64,000 bases of DNA from NCBI RefSeq assembly GCF_003991195.1, contig NZ_RCWL01000001.1, positions 744,001-808,000 of the forward strand, read 5' to 3'. Within the stretch, counting starts at the first letter, position 1; every line of letters starts with the position of its first letter. The DNA comes from Gynurincola endophyticus (GTDB taxonomy: Bacteria > Bacteroidota > Bacteroidia > Chitinophagales > Chitinophagaceae). The notes under the pieces were generated by a model. That model was not told the DNA's origin, made no database searches, and saw only the letters and a list, made by a program, of their open reading frames with translations. Shown piece by piece: positions 63,494-64,000 of the stretch. A program made the translations under genes and the position numbers.

Positions 63494-64000
63494 TTAGTAA
63501 GCCCAATTGATAAGGGTAGCGCCCCAGGTAAAACCACCTCCGAAAGCGGCTAAAACAATTTTGTCGCCTTTTTGCATTTGTTTTTCCCATTCCCATAAGC
63601 ATAAAGGAATGGTAGCGGCGGTAGTATTCCCGTAACGTTCAATGTTTACCATTACTTTAGAGGCATCTAAACCGATTCTGTCGGCAGTTGCATCAATAAT
63701 ACGTTTGTTGGCCTGGTGCGGAACTAACCAGGCAATATCGTTACCGGTTAACTGATTTCTTTCTAATAGTTCGGCACTTACATCAGCCATACCTTTTACG
63801 GCGTGTTTGAAAACGGCCTGACCTTCCTGGAAAGCGTAGTGTTCTTTATTGGTAACGGTTTCAATGCTTGCAGGGCGAAAAGATCCGCCGGCACGCATAT
63901 TCAGGTAATTTCCTCCTGAACCGTCAGATTTTAAGATAGAATCCTGCACCCCGAATCCTTCGTAGTTTGGCTCTAACAACACGGCTCCGGCACCATCTCC
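63494..64000 (-). CDS. fabH: 3-oxoacyl-ACP synthase III, partial (5' end beyond window)
   Basis: The visible C-terminal ~168 residues of a thiolase-fold condensing enzyme include [13 protein letters not shown] at the window edge, the catalytic His in [14 protein letters not shown] and the catalytic Asn in [13 protein letters not shown]. The reading frame stays open to base 64000. The active-site Cys lies beyond the window. FabH starts fatty-acid chains from acetyl-CoA and malonyl-ACP. Confidence 0.9.
   Translation of the reverse strand, partial: GDGAGAVLLEPNYEGFGVQDSILKSDGSGGNYLNMRAGGSFRPASIETVTNKEHYAFQEGQAVFKHAVKGMADVSAELLERNQLTGNDIAWLVPHQANKRIIDATADRIGLDASKVMVNIERYGNTTAATIPLCLWEWEKQMQKGDKIVLAAFGGGFTWGATLINWAY

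Overview
The window looks like chromosome of a low-GC Bacteroidota, most likely from the Chitinophagaceae or a close relative. Evidence: type IX secretion signals (a gliding-type C-terminal domain, a PorP/SprF protein), many -7 boxes of the form TAnnTTTG, few Shine-Dalgarno sequences, outer-membrane proteins with a carboxypeptidase-regulatory plug, AraC regulators with seven membrane segments, and futalosine-pathway menaquinone genes. The genus cannot be fixed from the sequence alone.

Region 1 (1-12.8 kb) is mixed accessory and housekeeping content: an ArsR regulator with an SRPBCC-VOC fusion under a perfect 12-bp palindrome, a Nudix hydrolase, a retropepsin-like lipoprotein, an AraC regulator beside an outer-membrane receptor-like protein, a GH43 lipoprotein and a secreted thioredoxin-like protein. 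Region 2 (12.8-26 kb) is more unusual. It holds a winged-helix Fic protein whose catalytic His is Gln, preceded by an array of four operator half-sites; a broken DUF2971 gene; a serine hydrolase / ECF sigma / membrane protein operon; an RtcB-PrfH RNA-ligase and release-factor pair; a RidA-like protein; a seven-repeat lipoprotein; an esterase; and tRNA-Pro(UGG).

Region 3 (26.6-36.4 kb) is a surface module: a 2489-residue protein with about 22 Ig-like (invasin/BIG_1-type) repeats and a T9SS type B C-terminus, followed by PorP/SprF and OmpA-family proteins. Repeats 7-12 were duplicated as a block to give repeats 13-18.

Region 4 (36.5-53.6 kb) is amino-acid biosynthesis and holds the most interesting signals. 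A cysM-JAMM protease-cysO-moeZ operon encodes sulfur-carrier-protein cysteine synthesis. In front of it is a 29-codon leader ORF with six consecutive Cys codons, a candidate pause hairpin, a candidate antiterminator and a strong intrinsic terminator: a cysteine-responsive ribosomal attenuator. After leuACDB, the ilvEDBNC-ilvA genes are preceded by a second leader ORF with nine consecutive Ile/Val codons and the same alternative-pairing architecture. In both leaders the antiterminator strand is built from Gly codons just before the stop.

Region 5 (53.6-64 kb) is housekeeping: a NarL-type response regulator, a class IV aminotransferase, mqnD-mqnB, two tandem PTPS-family genes with folE, fabD, an S41 peptidase lipoprotein, a GNAT acetyltransferase with a Cys/Met PLP enzyme, and a fabH cut by the window end.
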